A stretch of DNA of 64,000 nucleotides from assembly GCA_018292915.2 (NCBI GenBank), contig JACVVK020000393.1, forward strand, positions 1 to 64,000. Direction: 5' to 3'. Positions within the stretch are counted from its first letter, which is position 1. The number at the start of each line of letters is the position of its first letter. Under the pieces are notes generated by a model that saw nothing but the letters and a program-made list of their open reading frames with translations, was not told the origin of the DNA and did not search any database. This document shows, in pieces, positions 41,301-53,487 of this stretch. This DNA comes from Batillaria attramentaria. Taxonomy: Eukaryota > Mollusca > Gastropoda > Batillariidae. Position numbers and translations under genes: made by a program.

Positions 41301-42222
41301 TTGGCCGCGGTGAGGATCATGCTTCTAATCTCCTCGTACTTAGAGTCTATATCTTGGTCAGGGCTGTTGCGGTTTAAGTGTTCGCATTCGGCTTCCAGAA
41401 GGGTTCGGAACTTCTCCCAGTCTGCTTTGTCATATGCATATTTTGGGTCGGAGTTGACCTCCACCTCCGTGGGGACGGCCTGATCCAGCGTAATGTGGAT
41501 CGGTAGGTGGTCTGACTGCATATTGTCATCTCCAGTCTCCCAGGTAGCCTCTAGGCAGAGTGCTGGGCTAGCTAGTGTTATGTCAATTGCGCTGTTCCTC
41601 TGCCCACCTTGGCCGATGCGGGTCACTGAGCAATCGTTCAGTATGCTCAGATTGGATTCTAGAACCGCGTTTGCCAAGTGCCTTCCGCCAGCCGTCGTTG
41701 CATCTGGATCCCAGAGTCTGTGGCTGGCATTAAAGTCGCCGGCCACCACCCAAGTTCTCCGTGCGTCTGGTGTCTGCGCACCAAGGTTTTTAAGCCAGTC
41801 ACAGGCACTCCCATCCGGTATTCCGTCTGGGTAGTACACATTTACTAGCGTGACCTCCTTTCCCCCTGATAACGAGACTGTCAGGCTTCTCAGGTTGAGC
41901 CGGCAGTCTCCAAGGGTTCTGGGGTTCACGTGTGTCAGCGGGTCAGCATCCACGTATGTTAGCCGAGTGCTGACGTACGTAGCGACCATGACGCGCCCTT
42001 TCTCCATGTCCACTGCCGGAGGGTAGTAATACCCGTCCAGGTGAGGGAGAGCCTGGTGTCTCACATTAGGGACTGCAACATGAGGACGTCCACCTTTGGT
42101 TTGCCCTGCAGGTATCTGCGTAGGAAGGGGGCCTTCCCGGTCACAGATCTGCAGTTCCACTGCAGAATGGACAGTCCCCTAGGGGGCGTGTCTGGAAGGC
42201 TACCTCCTTTACTTCTGTCCAT
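38324..42222 (-). CDS. LINE ORF2: endonuclease - reverse transcriptase - RNase H, one frameshift
   Basis: The ATG at 42220-42222 overlaps the end of ORF1. The first frame encodes the endonuclease start (SILQWNCRS) but reaches TGA at 42061-42063. The rest is open in another frame to TAA at 38324-38326, i.e. about 1,240 further codons. Endonuclease motifs: GDFNASH near 41730 and SDHLPI near 41510. Reverse transcriptase: QAGFRKGRG, TTFFDIKRAFDTVWH, GVPQGSVIAPTLFSV and YADD at 40082-40093. RNase H: YTDGS near 39137, SAEMYAI, LSDSKSS and SGIRGNELADRAA. The C-terminal zinc-like motif is CQCGQPPDIRHIVNGC. The break falls where the catalytic Glu (LQE motif) is expected, and that Glu is not encoded in either frame. 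The other active-site residues are present. Confidence 0.93.
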
Positions 42223-43891
42223 TGAGAATGGACGCCAGGATCTGCTGGATCAGTGCCGCGGTCTCAGGTGAGAGAGGGAGAGGCTGGGCGGGCCGTACTT
42301 CCCGTTGTGCCTTTTCTTCCCTGAGTGACCTGATCTCATTCTTCAGGTCCGAAATTGTGATCTGGAGGTTGCTGAGTAACCCCCTCAGGCTCTCAACCTC
42401 ACTGCGTAGCCGGGCATTCTCGGCCTTAAGGGCGTTTCCTTTTTCGAGGTTCTTCCCCGGCTTGGGCCGGGTCTCGTCATGGGACGCAGCGTCTGGTGAC
42501 TGCGAATTTTCCATTTCGACCTCCGCAGGCGCCACTGACTCCTGCTCGGGTGTGGCCTTCTTGGCAGAGGTTGGAGTCTTGGGCTGGGCGGGCCCGGCTG
42601 TTTTGGGAAGATTGGTTTTCTTCCACGGTACAGGCCTGGGGCCATGTGTTTTCGGGACGGCTTCCTGCCTCCACCCGAGGTTGGGTGTCTTGGTGGGGGC
42701 AGGTGGTGGGGCGGCGGATTGTGCCTTTTTTCTGGCAACAATCTTCCCGGCTTCCTGCATTGCCTGGGCTCTGGGCATGTAGTCCTGAGCCCTGAGCCTG
42801 TTGGCCAGGCTCCATTGTTTCACTGCCGGGCAGCCTTTATACGCGGCCGAGTGTGCACCTTGGCAGTTGGTGCAGTGCTTTGGACCGTTGCAGCTGCCGC
42901 TTTTGTGGCCACTCTTGCCGCAGGCAGCACAGACAATTTTTTTGGCCGGGCAGGACTTTTGCACGTGGCCCAGGCGGTGGCAGCGGTAACACCGCTGGAC
43001 TTCGGCAACGTATGGTCGGAGACCATACTCCTGTCTGTTGATCACCAGGTGATCAGGCAGGGTTGTCTCGGCGAGGGTTACCTTCACTGCGCGGGATTTT
43101 TCACCGTTTTTAAGTGTGAGGCGCTTTACCTCCACCACCGTCACGTCGGACTCAATGGCCCGCTGGATCTCTGACTCTGTTGCGTCGATGTGGATCGACA
43201 CAACACCCTCAACTTTGGGGACTGGGACATATCCCCTAATGCTGACTGGCCCAATCTTGGTGGCCTTGGCCAGTCGCTGCTGCTGGCGCTCAGTTGAGCA
43301 GCCAGCCAGGAATCTTGTTTTACCGAGGGGCTTGAGGTGTGTCACCTCCCCATAGCCAGCCTCTCGGATCAGGCTTGCAAGCCTGAATGCCAGTCCCGCC
43401 AGGCGAGCGGGTTCGTTCTCAATCATCCGGTCCTCCAGTATCACTGGGAACCGGCAGAACACGGGGGCCACTTCTGGCTTCTGTACTCCCCTCCTTCCAT
43501 GGGGAGCTGCCTTACGCGCTGTCATCTCGGCGTAAGACGGTTTTTTAGTGGGGTTGGCCTTGGCCTCGGCCTCCCTCTTGTTTTCGGCCTTATTCTTGGC
43601 CTCCGTTTCCTGGCCAGTCTGGTTGGCCGTGTCCTCCAAGCATGGGTCACCCAAGCTTTCTAGGTCTGACTCGTGGTCAAGACCTTCTTCTTCACCGCTG
43701 GAGGAGGTTTCGGAGAGTCTCCTCCCGCGTTCCAAGTCGCCGCTCTTGGATCGTTTGCCGTTTTCACCGTTTCCCCCGGCTGGGGAGTTTCTGTTCCGTT
43801 TCCCCTTTCTCACCTGCTGCCAGGGTGAGGGGGGCTCATGAACGGGGGTGTCACAGCCCCCGCTGCTGCCCACGTGGGCAGTCTCTTCCAT
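42209..43891 (-). CDS. LINE ORF1: nucleic-acid-binding protein with three zinc knuckles
   Basis: 560 codons from ATG 43889-43891; the frame is open further upstream only without ATG. A basic/acidic low-complexity N-terminus (residues ~1-130) is followed by an RRM-like middle region (~150-290). Zinc knuckles lie at about 300-345: CYRCHRLGHVQKSC and CAACGKSGHKSGSC fit CX2CX4HX4C, and CTNCQGAHSAAYKGC fits CX2CX3HX6C. The C-terminus has a coiled-coil stretch (ENARLRSEVESLRGLL). In I-type elements this protein binds the element RNA and forms the ribonucleoprotein. The stop overlaps the ORF2 start by 14 nt (ATGGACAGAAGTAA). The frame is intact. Confidence 0.92.
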   Translation of the reverse strand: MEETAHVGSSGGCDTPVHEPPSPWQQVRKGKRNRNSPAGGNGENGKRSKSGDLERGRRLSETSSSGEEEGLDHESDLESLGDPCLEDTANQTGQETEAKNKAENKREAEAKANPTKKPSYAEMTARKAAPHGRRGVQKPEVAPVFCRFPVILEDRMIENEPARLAGLAFRLASLIREAGYGEVTHLKPLGKTRFLAGCSTERQQQRLAKATKIGPVSIRGYVPVPKVEGVVSIHIDATESEIQRAIESDVTVVEVKRLTLKNGEKSRAVKVTLAETTLPDHLVINRQEYGLRPYVAEVQRCYRCHRLGHVQKSCPAKKIVCAACGKSGHKSGSCNGPKHCTNCQGAHSAAYKGCPAVKQWSLANRLRAQDYMPRAQAMQEAGKIVARKKAQSAAPPPAPTKTPNLGWRQEAVPKTHGPRPVPWKKTNLPKTAGPAQPKTPTSAKKATPEQESVAPAEVEMENSQSPDAASHDETRPKPGKNLEKGNALKAENARLRSEVESLRGLLSNLQITISDLKNEIRSLREEKAQREVRPAQPLPLSPETAALIQQILASILNGQK

Positions 43892-44612
43892 TTTGGCCTG
43901 TGGCAGGCCTTTGCGGTGTTTTAGTGCTGCCGAGGCAGGCACTCGGACTGTACACTTGCCGTACAGTGGTGGCAGGGTGCGGACTGCACACGGCCCGTGC
44001 AGTGGTGGGCAAGCTCTGTGCAGTGCTAGAGCACTGTGCAGAGCGCTGAAAGAGAGGGTGAATTACTTGCAAAAACAAAAACGAGAGCGGGAAAAGAGAG
44101 AGAGAGAGAGAGAGCTAAGAATAAGCTAAGATGGCGGCAGGACTGGTCCTGAGAAGGACAAAGGCCTGACGTTGGTCCTTTGTTCGGTAGGGCGCCAAGT
44201 ACAGTGTACTCAGCGTCTCTGCGCGGCGTGGCTCGCTCGACTGGCTGGCTGGCTGGCGCGGGGCGTCCGTGCGGCTTGGCTGCTTGGCTTGGCTGCTACG
44301 TCTGCTCTGCTCGGCTGCTGCTCGTCCGTGCAGATCACTGCAATTGCCTCGCACCTCTTTCCGGTTGTCGTGAAGTTTCGCGGGCATTTTACGACTATCA
44401 TTTCACGGTTTACACTGACGTCATTGTCGCTCTTTCTGGTGAGTGGCCGGCGCAGTAATTGCGGGTGCCCGCAAAGAAGGGGATAACGACCTAGCGACTT
44501 TTCTCGTCAACGTTGATGGATTTAAGAATTAAGCCTTGAGGTTAACACTGAAACGAGGCTCTAGTTGAAGGCTGACATTCTTTGGTTACGAGTTACATTG
44601 AGATCAGCTATC
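43892..44612 (-). promoter_or_regulatory. LINE 5' UTR / internal promoter region
   Basis: GC-rich 5' leader of the element with CTGG/GCTTGGCT repeats and a (GA)n patch at 44094-44116. I-type LINEs carry their promoter in the 5' UTR; that it functions here is an inference. No coding frame is convincing. Confidence 0.5.
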
Positions 44613-44626
44613 CATGTCCACGGCCA

Positions 44627-44643
44627 AGAGTGCAGTTTCACTC

Positions 44644-44686
<43 letters not shown>

Positions 44687-45660
44687 CTGCACGGTTGACG
44701 GAGATCTGTCTGTCCAAAGGAGGGATCGGTACATGTGCATGACAACAATTATTTTAGTAGCCGAGCCGAGCTTCTGCAAGGATAAAGCAAAAAGTCTCTT
44801 GGGACCGAGGATACAACTTGAGTAGCCCAGCTGAAAGCCGAGTTCAAGCACTCAGGATTATGTCTGGTCTTTGTTTTTTGTTGGCTTGATTTTACAAAAC
44901 CAATACAAATGTACGTTAAACTACCATTAGGGCAGTCTGGTACGGCAGCCACCGTCTTGCGGGTGCCGCTCGACAGGTTGCCAGCCAAGCTCATTTCTCA
45001 TCGCCTGTTCACGGATTCTTTGTATAAACACCATATGTGATCGTCAACGGAATGCTCAGCGGGACGCCATCCCAATAGTAATAATGATAATGGCGATAAT
45101 TACTGTAGGTGCAGCAGACGACTTGTGATTGTACCGGGCGGAAATTCACCTCTGCTCAACAGGTTGAGGCCGAGTTCGCCGAGTCAGGTCACCGCCCAAG
45201 TTTAGTTCCAACAGCGATTTTGTGCTTTATAACGACTGAGCCACTTGCATACCTCCAACCCCCCCCCCCTCTCTCTCTCTCGCATGAGCGCAGATCACAA
45301 TTTTCCCATCTCCCTGAAATCGGCGCTCATGAGAGAGGGAGAGAGGGTGCACACACGAATGTTTTTTTGTCGACGTCACTTACCATGAGTGAATGTGTAA
45401 CTGATCAAACTTAGCAAAGATGAACCACTTGCAAGTTCCAGTCTCGAATGACGAGTTAATCACCCTGGCAAGCTGCTTGTACCAGATGCACCTGAGACAG
45501 TCTAGTTTTCGGACGAGCGTCCTGCTCTAAACTAACTCAACATGTATAGACTAATTGATCATTTCATGGAAATATTGATCTCTCTACCAGTCCCTCATCT
45601 CTTGCCCGCTATCCTCCGCTGTGTGATTACCCCCCCCCCCCCCCTCCGGGCCCCCTCCCC

Positions 45661-45703
<43 letters not shown>

Positions 45704-46627
45704 CTCCTCCCGGCGCACTTCTCAACGTCGAGACCCAGAGACAAAATCGACGTGAAGGTCTGTCGCAAACAGCAGTGACACTGGACAGCGAGCACGTGCG
45801 GTCCTCTCACGTGCACACCGTTGATGAGTATCATCAAGAGGCCCCGAGAAGTACAGCGCAGAAAACAGTGAGTGTGGCTGCTTGTTTCCGGTAAACACAG
45901 TCCTTAGTTACTGCTGCCGAAATGGTCATTGTCGTTACTTTAATTTTCGATATGCCAGATATACTGCTCCCCGGCTTGTTAGACTGACTCCGGGGTACTT
46001 TAAGCCTTAAGCTGCATTGACCCGGGACATCTCCAGCCTCATATCTGGTTTGCTTGATTTATTACACGAGTGAGATCAGTTTGAAAAACGCGTATCGGCC
46101 GGGTCGCGAGCGACTGCGCAAGTCGCCTACTACATACCAGGTTTGACGACAGCCGCTCGTGACTGCGCCTGTGCACTCGAAATAGGCTGTCTTAGAGATT
46201 AGTGGAGCTCCGAATGCAACACAATGACGTTTGATGGCCGCGCAAACGAGAAAAACTCAACCGTCCGAACTGAAACGGCGTCCTCCATGTTAAACTTGTC
46301 GGCTGCTCGAACTCAGTGAGCTGCAAGGTCAAGTGCATGTGAGAACGTTAGATCGGCAGGGCTGACTACTCCGACGGACCTGACGTTCTAATGTGGGTAG
46401 AGGGTAGTTATGATGTCCCTCCCCTGTAAGCGACGGTCATGGATCCAACCACAGGAAAAAAAAAATCAACACATTAATATCTCTGTGGCGGCTGGACCAA
46501 TATATATATTTATATATCTTTTAGTTTAGATTTCTTAGTTTAGTTGCATAGTATTAGACTTGGACATCACACATTACTTTAGGATCTGTGTTTAATATGT
46601 ATGGATTTATATGTCTAGATAAATTAA

Positions 46628-46695
<68 letters not shown>

Positions 46696-48451
46696 CCAGA
46701 AGAAAATTTTCTGCCATCGACAGACAATAAAGTTATATTGAATTGAATTGAATTGAATTGAATTGAATAATGATAGGACACAACTGATGCTGAATAACTC
46801 TCCATGAAAATATGCACTTTACCCCAACAAGCTACAGTGCGTGCGTGTTTCAGCGGAAAACGTCCAACGCTAACACAGTGAGGTGAGGTTCGCCGTGCGC
46901 CATAGGGGATCCCATTCTAACCTCAATCAAGCTCAGCAAGTAAACATCATCGTGCAGCTTAGGTACGCTGCCATTTTTGTTACATTAGCCTGACGTTTTC
47001 CCACGCTTAGCCGGCCACAACGCAAAAGATGTAGCCACCAAAAAGTTTGTCCGTTTGAATAAACAATAAAAAACTAAAGACTCACCTATTTAAGATAGCA
47101 TATGATCTATAGTTTCATCTACCCCCTCCCCCCCCCCCCCCCCCCCCCCACACACACTTAGTGTTTCATGTATGCGTGAGAATGTGTGTGTGTAGCGCAC
47201 TGAGTGTTCTCTGAGCAGACTGTTAGCGCTTTATGAGACCTATTATTATTATTATTCATTTATTATTATTATTATTATTAATAGGATGTGACTTCCCCGA
47301 TCACTCACTGGCATGGGTTACCCGAACTAGGTCGAGGGTCGCTTCGACACTGCCGGTCACCGGCTGCTGCACTTCGGTTTCAATCAGCTAAACACAAGCC
47401 TGTCTGTGAATGTGTTTGTGCATGTGTCTTTGTGGTGTCAGTGATGACAGACAACACCAACACAGTTCAGAACGATCTGTGAGCCTATAGATCTTAACAT
47501 AAGGGCCTTTAACAACAAACATCTCAGTGTGTGGAAAATGTGCACCTGAAATGCCTGGAGGGTGCGGCGAACCATCAACCGTCTCTCAGAACCAGCATTG
47601 ATTTGGGCAAATCCGAGACCGAATATAAAGAAAGCAATAGGAATTGAGATGGTTTCGCTGATAAAATCGCGTGTTGCGTTAGTTCGGGGTCGCTTGTTTA
47701 GCGTCCCTGGACCGTTCCTGTGACAAAGTTAACAGAAAATGGAGAAATTCACTAAGTGTATTTTACCGCTCAAGTGTAAACGCCAGTAACCAGGAAGGAC
47801 ACAGATACCATTGTCAGCACCAGTAGTCAAAGCACAGTGTCTTACTCTACGTATGACTGATTTGTAATCTTTCCGTGCTGATGTGTTGGGTTTGGTTATC
47901 GTCACAGTGGTTATCGTTGTAGTTTTTTTTTTTTTTTCATTTTCATTTGAACTGCTAATTTGCCACAACAATTTTACTTTGAAAGAGCGAAATACAAACT
48001 AACAAACAAAATGCGAAACACGAAAGGCAACGGAAGAATTAATGTGAAAGGACTACAGTAAATAGAAAACACAGAATGTTCGTTCCAAATTCTTCGCTGA
48101 TCGGTCTTGACATTTTTTTTTATAGTTAAAACAAAATTGTATGGCCTGACCTTCAGAAACTTTAAATGTTGAAATCAGTTACTTTTGCGTCTAAAACAAT
48201 GACAAAATGCCGACTTACAAAGTGCGTTTCCGTCGGTAAAACCCAGTCTCACAAAACAAATTAAACCCAAGCTATCTGTGTTGACGCTATCAATCGTTCA
48301 ACTGAGTGCAGTTCGGAATTGTTCACTGGACAACTATGCGACCTGTGTATGTATTTAAGTGGAATACTGTGTTGCATGTGTAAAAGGCATCAGTATCTCG
48401 TTCTGTCATGCGACGTGCTGTAGTCCAGGCGACCCTTGCGTTTCAGTTCGG

Positions 48452-48491
<40 letters not shown>

Positions 48492-48883
48492 TTTTGTTCG
48501 TTTGTTTTTTCTCAGCAGGATTTTCATCTAGGGAAGCCAGAGCTAGAAGTAGAAGTGCTGCACAGCACCTTTCCCTGATTTTGTTTGAGGGTTCGATTTT
48601 CTTGTATTGTCTGTATGCGTATGTATTCAGATCAGGTGACTGACAAGTCTGTCAAGTTGTCATCGCAGCAGAGGGCCAAGAAATCCAAGGGATCCGACCT
48701 GTCGCCCCTTGGTCACCCTTGGCATACTGCATTACCAAAATGTGACTTACCCGGGGGTATCTGTTTTGGGGTACTTGTTCAACTTATCTGCAGAAATTTA
48801 GTCAAACAAAGACAAAGTTTCGCAAGGAAACATTTTGTTCATCAGATACACACACAGTGACATGATTACACAAACAAGTGGTT
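44627..48883. other. No confident gene; simple repeats and SINE-like tails
   Basis: Holds (GT)n at 44647-44684, a C-run and (CA)n at 45631-45700, a minisatellite remnant at 45985-46048, (GT)n at 46630-46689, (GAATT)n at 46737-46767, a C-run at 47128-47150, and a SINE-like tail TTAGCGCTTTATGAGACC plus (ATT)n at 47223-47282. A short minus-strand frame with ATG at 44992-44994 is only a weak exon candidate. Confidence 0.5.
45985..46048. repeat. Isolated copy of the 30.5-kb minisatellite unit
   Basis: GGGGTACTTTAAGCCTTAAG, CTGCATTGACCCGGGACA and CCAGCCTCA match the 30525-30948 array, 15 kb away. Confidence 0.65.
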
Positions 48884-48903
48884 CTGTTCCGTTTGTCCAG
48901 CAC

Positions 48904-48909
48904 TTTTAT
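48904..48909 (-). terminator. Candidate poly(A) signal for the 16-exon gene
   Basis: The first AATAAA on the minus strand downstream of the stop at 50804 lies here, implying a 3' UTR of about 1.9 kb. The region between has no coding signal. Confidence 0.45.
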
Positions 48910-50803
48910 TATAAAAATGCCATTCACAAACACAACTGTTCAGAAACCCAAGTATTATCATCGCAACATACAACCAGCATGAAGTAAACTGATTTCTATT
49001 CCCATCCATATTCTCGGCAAATCCTATTTCACACCCTTGAAAATAAAGTAAAAATCTATTTGAATTCTGAAAGGACAACCAAGATAAAACAGCCAAAAAA
49101 AAACACACAAAAAACTTCAACTGAGAGCTTTTTGAGCAGAAACAGAGAAAAAAAATGCAAACTTTTGATTGCAAAGTAAATGGATCAAGACAACCTGGCA
49201 GCTGGTTGTAATCCATACTGGACAAAAGAACTGCTGAGGCAGGATGGAGGAAATGCACATAGTATGACTAGAAGAGGTCTCGAAGAGAAAGCTGGAGGCT
49301 TTCACATCAAGTTTAACTAGGAACAAAACACTTGAGGAGCTGCACGAGAATTATACGTAGTGTCCTAAAAATGATTGAGAACATTTGAACAACCTGCTTT
49401 GCGTCAAAACATATATCTTGCAGTAGAAACCACAAATGTCGAACTATGCTGCATTTCTTGAACAAGCCTCTGTGAATGATTAAAAGTATTCTGTGTGCAC
49501 TCACAGAAGGACTTTTTTCCACTGCCCCCAACTCTTCGCCAGCTCCAGTGGAGGGCTCGCTACTCACAGCAGGACTATCACAGCAACAGCATGCTTTCCT
49601 GGCGGTCACTTTCAGGGAAGCCAGTAAACTTTACACCGACAAGGGATTACAAAAAAAAAAGAAGAAAAAAAAAAGTGTGCACGCGTGTGTGTGTATGAGA
49701 AAACAGCCCTATATCACTCACACAAGTTAATGTCTTTGTTGTCAGTTCCACATCTTGATATTGTATATGACTATTACCAGCAACACACAAGTGAGCAAGA
49801 GAAGTTATTGCACCTAGCTACAGTTTCTTGGCAGTCATGAAGAGATTAACGTGTGTTAGTTCATAAGAAAAGTTATTGCATCTCATAAGGTTAGCCCACC
49901 TACTGAAGTGCGTGTCCTAGTTTGCCTCTGTTGGCAAAACCCCCCCCAAAACACCTAATTATGCTAAGCTGTTAAAAGAATGGAATTTCAATGCCACAGT
50001 GAAAGTCAAAAGTGTGTTAAGCTTCACCGAGTAAACGTATGAAATGCAAGATGGCATTCATGTACGTACAATGCCTCTGCCAACTCGTGTAATCAGACAA
50101 ATAACAGACAGGATGGAAAGACTGAAAAAACAAAACAAAAAACAAAACAACAACAACAACAAAAACCCCAACAAACAAACACTACAGAACCATACACACG
50201 TGAAAAATTACACTTGTGCTGTACTTGTCATACACCTGAACCTTACAACTCATAGCTACAAGTAAAAATGGATAATCAAAAGACGAGGGGGGAAAAAAAG
50301 AAAGAAAATTCAAACATCAAAGAAACAGCACCACTTTTTTCTACACTGTAAAAATTGCCGATGATCATGCATGAAACTAAATCTGAAACTTTCTTTCATT
50401 TGTATGGGGTAATCACAGATACGACATAGAATCTCTGTTTGACATCTCTCTCAGTACTACTGCTCAGCTTGATCACCATTCATCAAACGGAAACAGCATT
50501 CTGCCTGCTATGACTGTTAGTGTCACAACAGTACAGCATATGAAATTCGCAAATCTGAAAAAGTCTAAAGCATCCTACAGTATCGCTGGATGCCACCAGA
50601 TATATATGCTGAGACAAGAAATATACACATCTTTAACCCTTGTCATATGTCAAGTCAAATGTTCACACCGCATCTCACTCAAACTTCTAAACATTCACTC
50701 AAAGCTTCCGGACTTTTGTCCTGGAAAAGTGAGTTCTTCAAAATTTTCTATACACTTATCACAAACACACCAACGATCACAGCCTCAGAAAATTCTAACA
50801 GAT

Positions 50804-52909
50804 CTAGTAAAGTCTATGAAGTGAAAGTTTTTCCGGAGGGCTTGGCGTGTTAAGAGGTTTGTGAAGTGGAGGCAACATTTCCGAATGTCCCCATCCCCAG
50901 GAGTTACATTCTCGGGTCAAAGTTTCTGCCATGCGGCAGTCTCCATGGTTTCTCTTTCTAGCAGACCAGGTGTGAGGAGGCTTGACCTTGGCCTCTGTGT
51001 CACAGTCCAGCTGGTCCAGCAGGTCATGGTGTTTGTAGTCAGGTAACTGTGTGTCAGAGTTCAACACTTCACGTGTGGATGGACAGTGTGTTGGTTTCTG
51101 TAGAACAGGGAATACAAACATTGAACTGAAAAAAGACAACACTGTCATGACAACACACACACAACAAAGACCGGAAAAAAAACAAAAGATTAAAAGTGAG
51201 GCCAAAGTACCATCACCAACTACCAGTAACCAACCAACAAAATACTCACATTGCCATAGTGACTGCTGTATAAGGAATCTGTGTCCTCTCTCCTTGACCC
51301 ATCCATCAGAACATCCGACAGGCACCACTGGCTACGATAGTAGGCGTCATGGGAACGGTGATTATGCCCTGTGTCTTGGTGGGCTTCAGAAATGGCATGC
51401 TGCGAAAGTACACATAAATACACATATAATCTACTTTACTGTCTTGTTCTTGCAACAGTTAATTACTCTTCTTTAACCTGTTCTGCCTTTGATACTACCA
51501 ATGTGATTGCCTTGTAAGTCTTTACACAGAGTAACAGCAAAGCAAAGAAATTAGGTTACAGCTAGAGACCAGACAACTGCAAAAAATTATTTTTTGGACA
51601 ATGTAACACAACTGAATCACCAACAACCTAAAAGAAACATCTACCAACCCCCCCCCCCCCCCCAAAAAAAAAAAAAAAAAAAACAAACCCAAAAAGAAAC
51701 AAAAACAAAAAAACACCCAAAGCAAAAAAAACCTAAAACAAACAAACAAAACAAACAAACAACAAAACAAAACCGAAACAAACACCACAAAACTATGATT
51801 AGGGAGGGGGAATAACCATTGGAGAGGGCTTAACCATTAGAGTATGGCTTCTCCTGGAGCGAGTTCCCGTCAAAAATAGAGCTTCAATCTACTCAAGTGT
51901 AGCCTGGAACTCATCCTGGGCTTACCCAGGCGACAGCGGATATACGCCACAACAAACCAGAAACATGTCACCATTTACCCTGCTCTCCAACCATGTCAGG
52001 TGAAGTGGGAAATAGTAGTTTACTACCTTATGTTACAAAAGAGTGCGACTTACTGTACAACAGTAGAGATATGGGATCCTCTGTGACTTTAGCTCTAGAA
52101 AGTACACTGCATGTATTACACAGAAAACCACTGGCAGACATGATGAAAAAAAAACTTCTGATCTGAAAATGTTTTGACTGTGATGGGATACTGACAAAAA
52201 GAACCCACAAAAGACTGAATACAACTTTGTTTTCATGGAAAGAATACTACATTTACTTGAATAAAACTTTTGATGGCAGGTTGGCAAGTTAAGTAAAGAA
52301 ATCACTCCTGTGGATTTTTTCGGTTCTCAGGGAGCAAGTGCCGACAATAGGATATCTAAAAGACACAAAACAAATGAACTATGTTGTTCACACTCTAGCA
52401 GATGGTAACTTCCGCTTACTTCCTGCCCACCTGAAACGCGTGCCAACTTCTGGTGCTCTTCCCCAACTCGAGATGTTTGCGTGGAAACTTGTGGATAGTG
52501 TTACGACTGCTGATCAAAAAAGATTTTGTGATTCCTTTGACTTGGACAAAAGGGAAAAAGTTACTAACTCAAAACAAACAAGATCAAAACAAGCAATCCC
52601 CTCCCAAGCACACAACAACAAAGACAATAACAACAATTGGAACCTGTGGCTGAGAACATCTGTGATCCGTGGATCCCAAGTAGTGTTGGCTGCTGGTCTG
52701 GTGTGTGTTAGAGCCGCCCATCACTTTGTCTAGGAACGAGTCATGCCTGAAGTGTTTGGCCTGTGCATTCATGCGTACACTGTTTGTGCAGTAGTATCCA
52801 CTTGGCTGACCATGTGCTGACTGTGAATGATTCTGATGAAAGTTGTGATCACTGCCCACGCTGTGTCTCCTTTGCTCGTCCGTGGAAATTCTGCTGCTGT
52901 CCCTACCAC
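50804..52909 (-). CDS. 16-exon gene, exons 14-16 and stop
   Basis: 52644-52909 (acceptor TCTGATCCAG, donor CAG|GTTCCA, a weak donor), 51250-51399 (acceptor TTTCGCAG, donor AAT|GTGAGT) and 50804-51097 (acceptor TGTTCTACAG, stop TAG at 50804-50806). His/Ser/Asn/Gln-rich. The last exon is Pro-rich near its end (PLHKPLNTPSPPEKL). Confidence 0.8.
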
Positions 52910-53449
52910 CTGGATCAGAACAAAACACAGTACATGTACATGTATTTTCAGAATTTCTGTATTTTCAACATACAGTGGACGCCGGATATAAGCAACTCGG
53001 ATATAAGAAAACTCGGTTATTGCCAACGAATTTTTTTCCCCCGGCCAAACTCTTCTTTATTATGTATTACAAAAACTCGGATACAAGAAACTCGCTTATA
53101 AGAAAACTCGGTTTTAGGAAAGCAAATTTCTTGTCCCGCTTGATACAAAAACTCGGATATAAGAAACCGAAAGTACATTTCCAAGAAAATTTCGCTCATT
53201 GTAAGAAACCGAAAGTACATTTCCAAGAAAATTTCACTCATTCTAAGAAAACAGGTCAGGTCTGACGTCACATAGGACAGGCACATGATGGCGCATGATT
53301 TTCTTTTCTTGAATTGGTTCTTTACCATTGTGTTCCGTGCAAAATTGAATGTTGGCAAGAAGAAAAAATACGAGATGCATTTTTGTTGTTCTATTGTTAT
53401 AATTATGTTGTTTTTATTATTATTTTGTTTTTTTGCCTGATTGGGAGCT

Positions 53450-53487
<38 letters not shown>

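Larger units (their letters stand above)
38056..44612 (-). mobile_element. Full-length I-type non-LTR retrotransposon (LINE)
   Basis: A 6.56-kb element on the minus strand: 5' UTR about 44612-43892, ORF1 43891-42209, ORF2 42222-38324, 3' UTR to 38056 ending in a short GATGATGTGATC-like tail. A perfect 14-bp target-site duplication, CATGTCCACGGCCA, lies at 38042-38055 and 44613-44626. ORF1 has three zinc knuckles. ORF2 has an APE-type endonuclease, a reverse transcriptase and an RNase H. This domain set, with RNase H, is typical of the I clade and relatives. Only one reading-frame break was seen in ORF2, so the copy looks young. It appears to have landed in non-coding sequence. Confidence 0.94.

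Noticed and set aside
39288..43841. Plus-strand frames of 100-230 codons
   Set aside because: They are antisense shadows of the LINE ORF1 and ORF2, which carry unmistakable domain motifs on the minus strand.
44097..44486. Open frames in the LINE 5' UTR
   Set aside because: Driven by GCTTGGCT/CTGG repeats and GC content, upstream of the true ORF1 ATG at 43891.
48866..49609. Minus-strand frames of 90-130 codons
   Set aside because: No splice-bounded motif; they fall in the likely 3' UTR of the 16-exon gene, before the first AATAAA.
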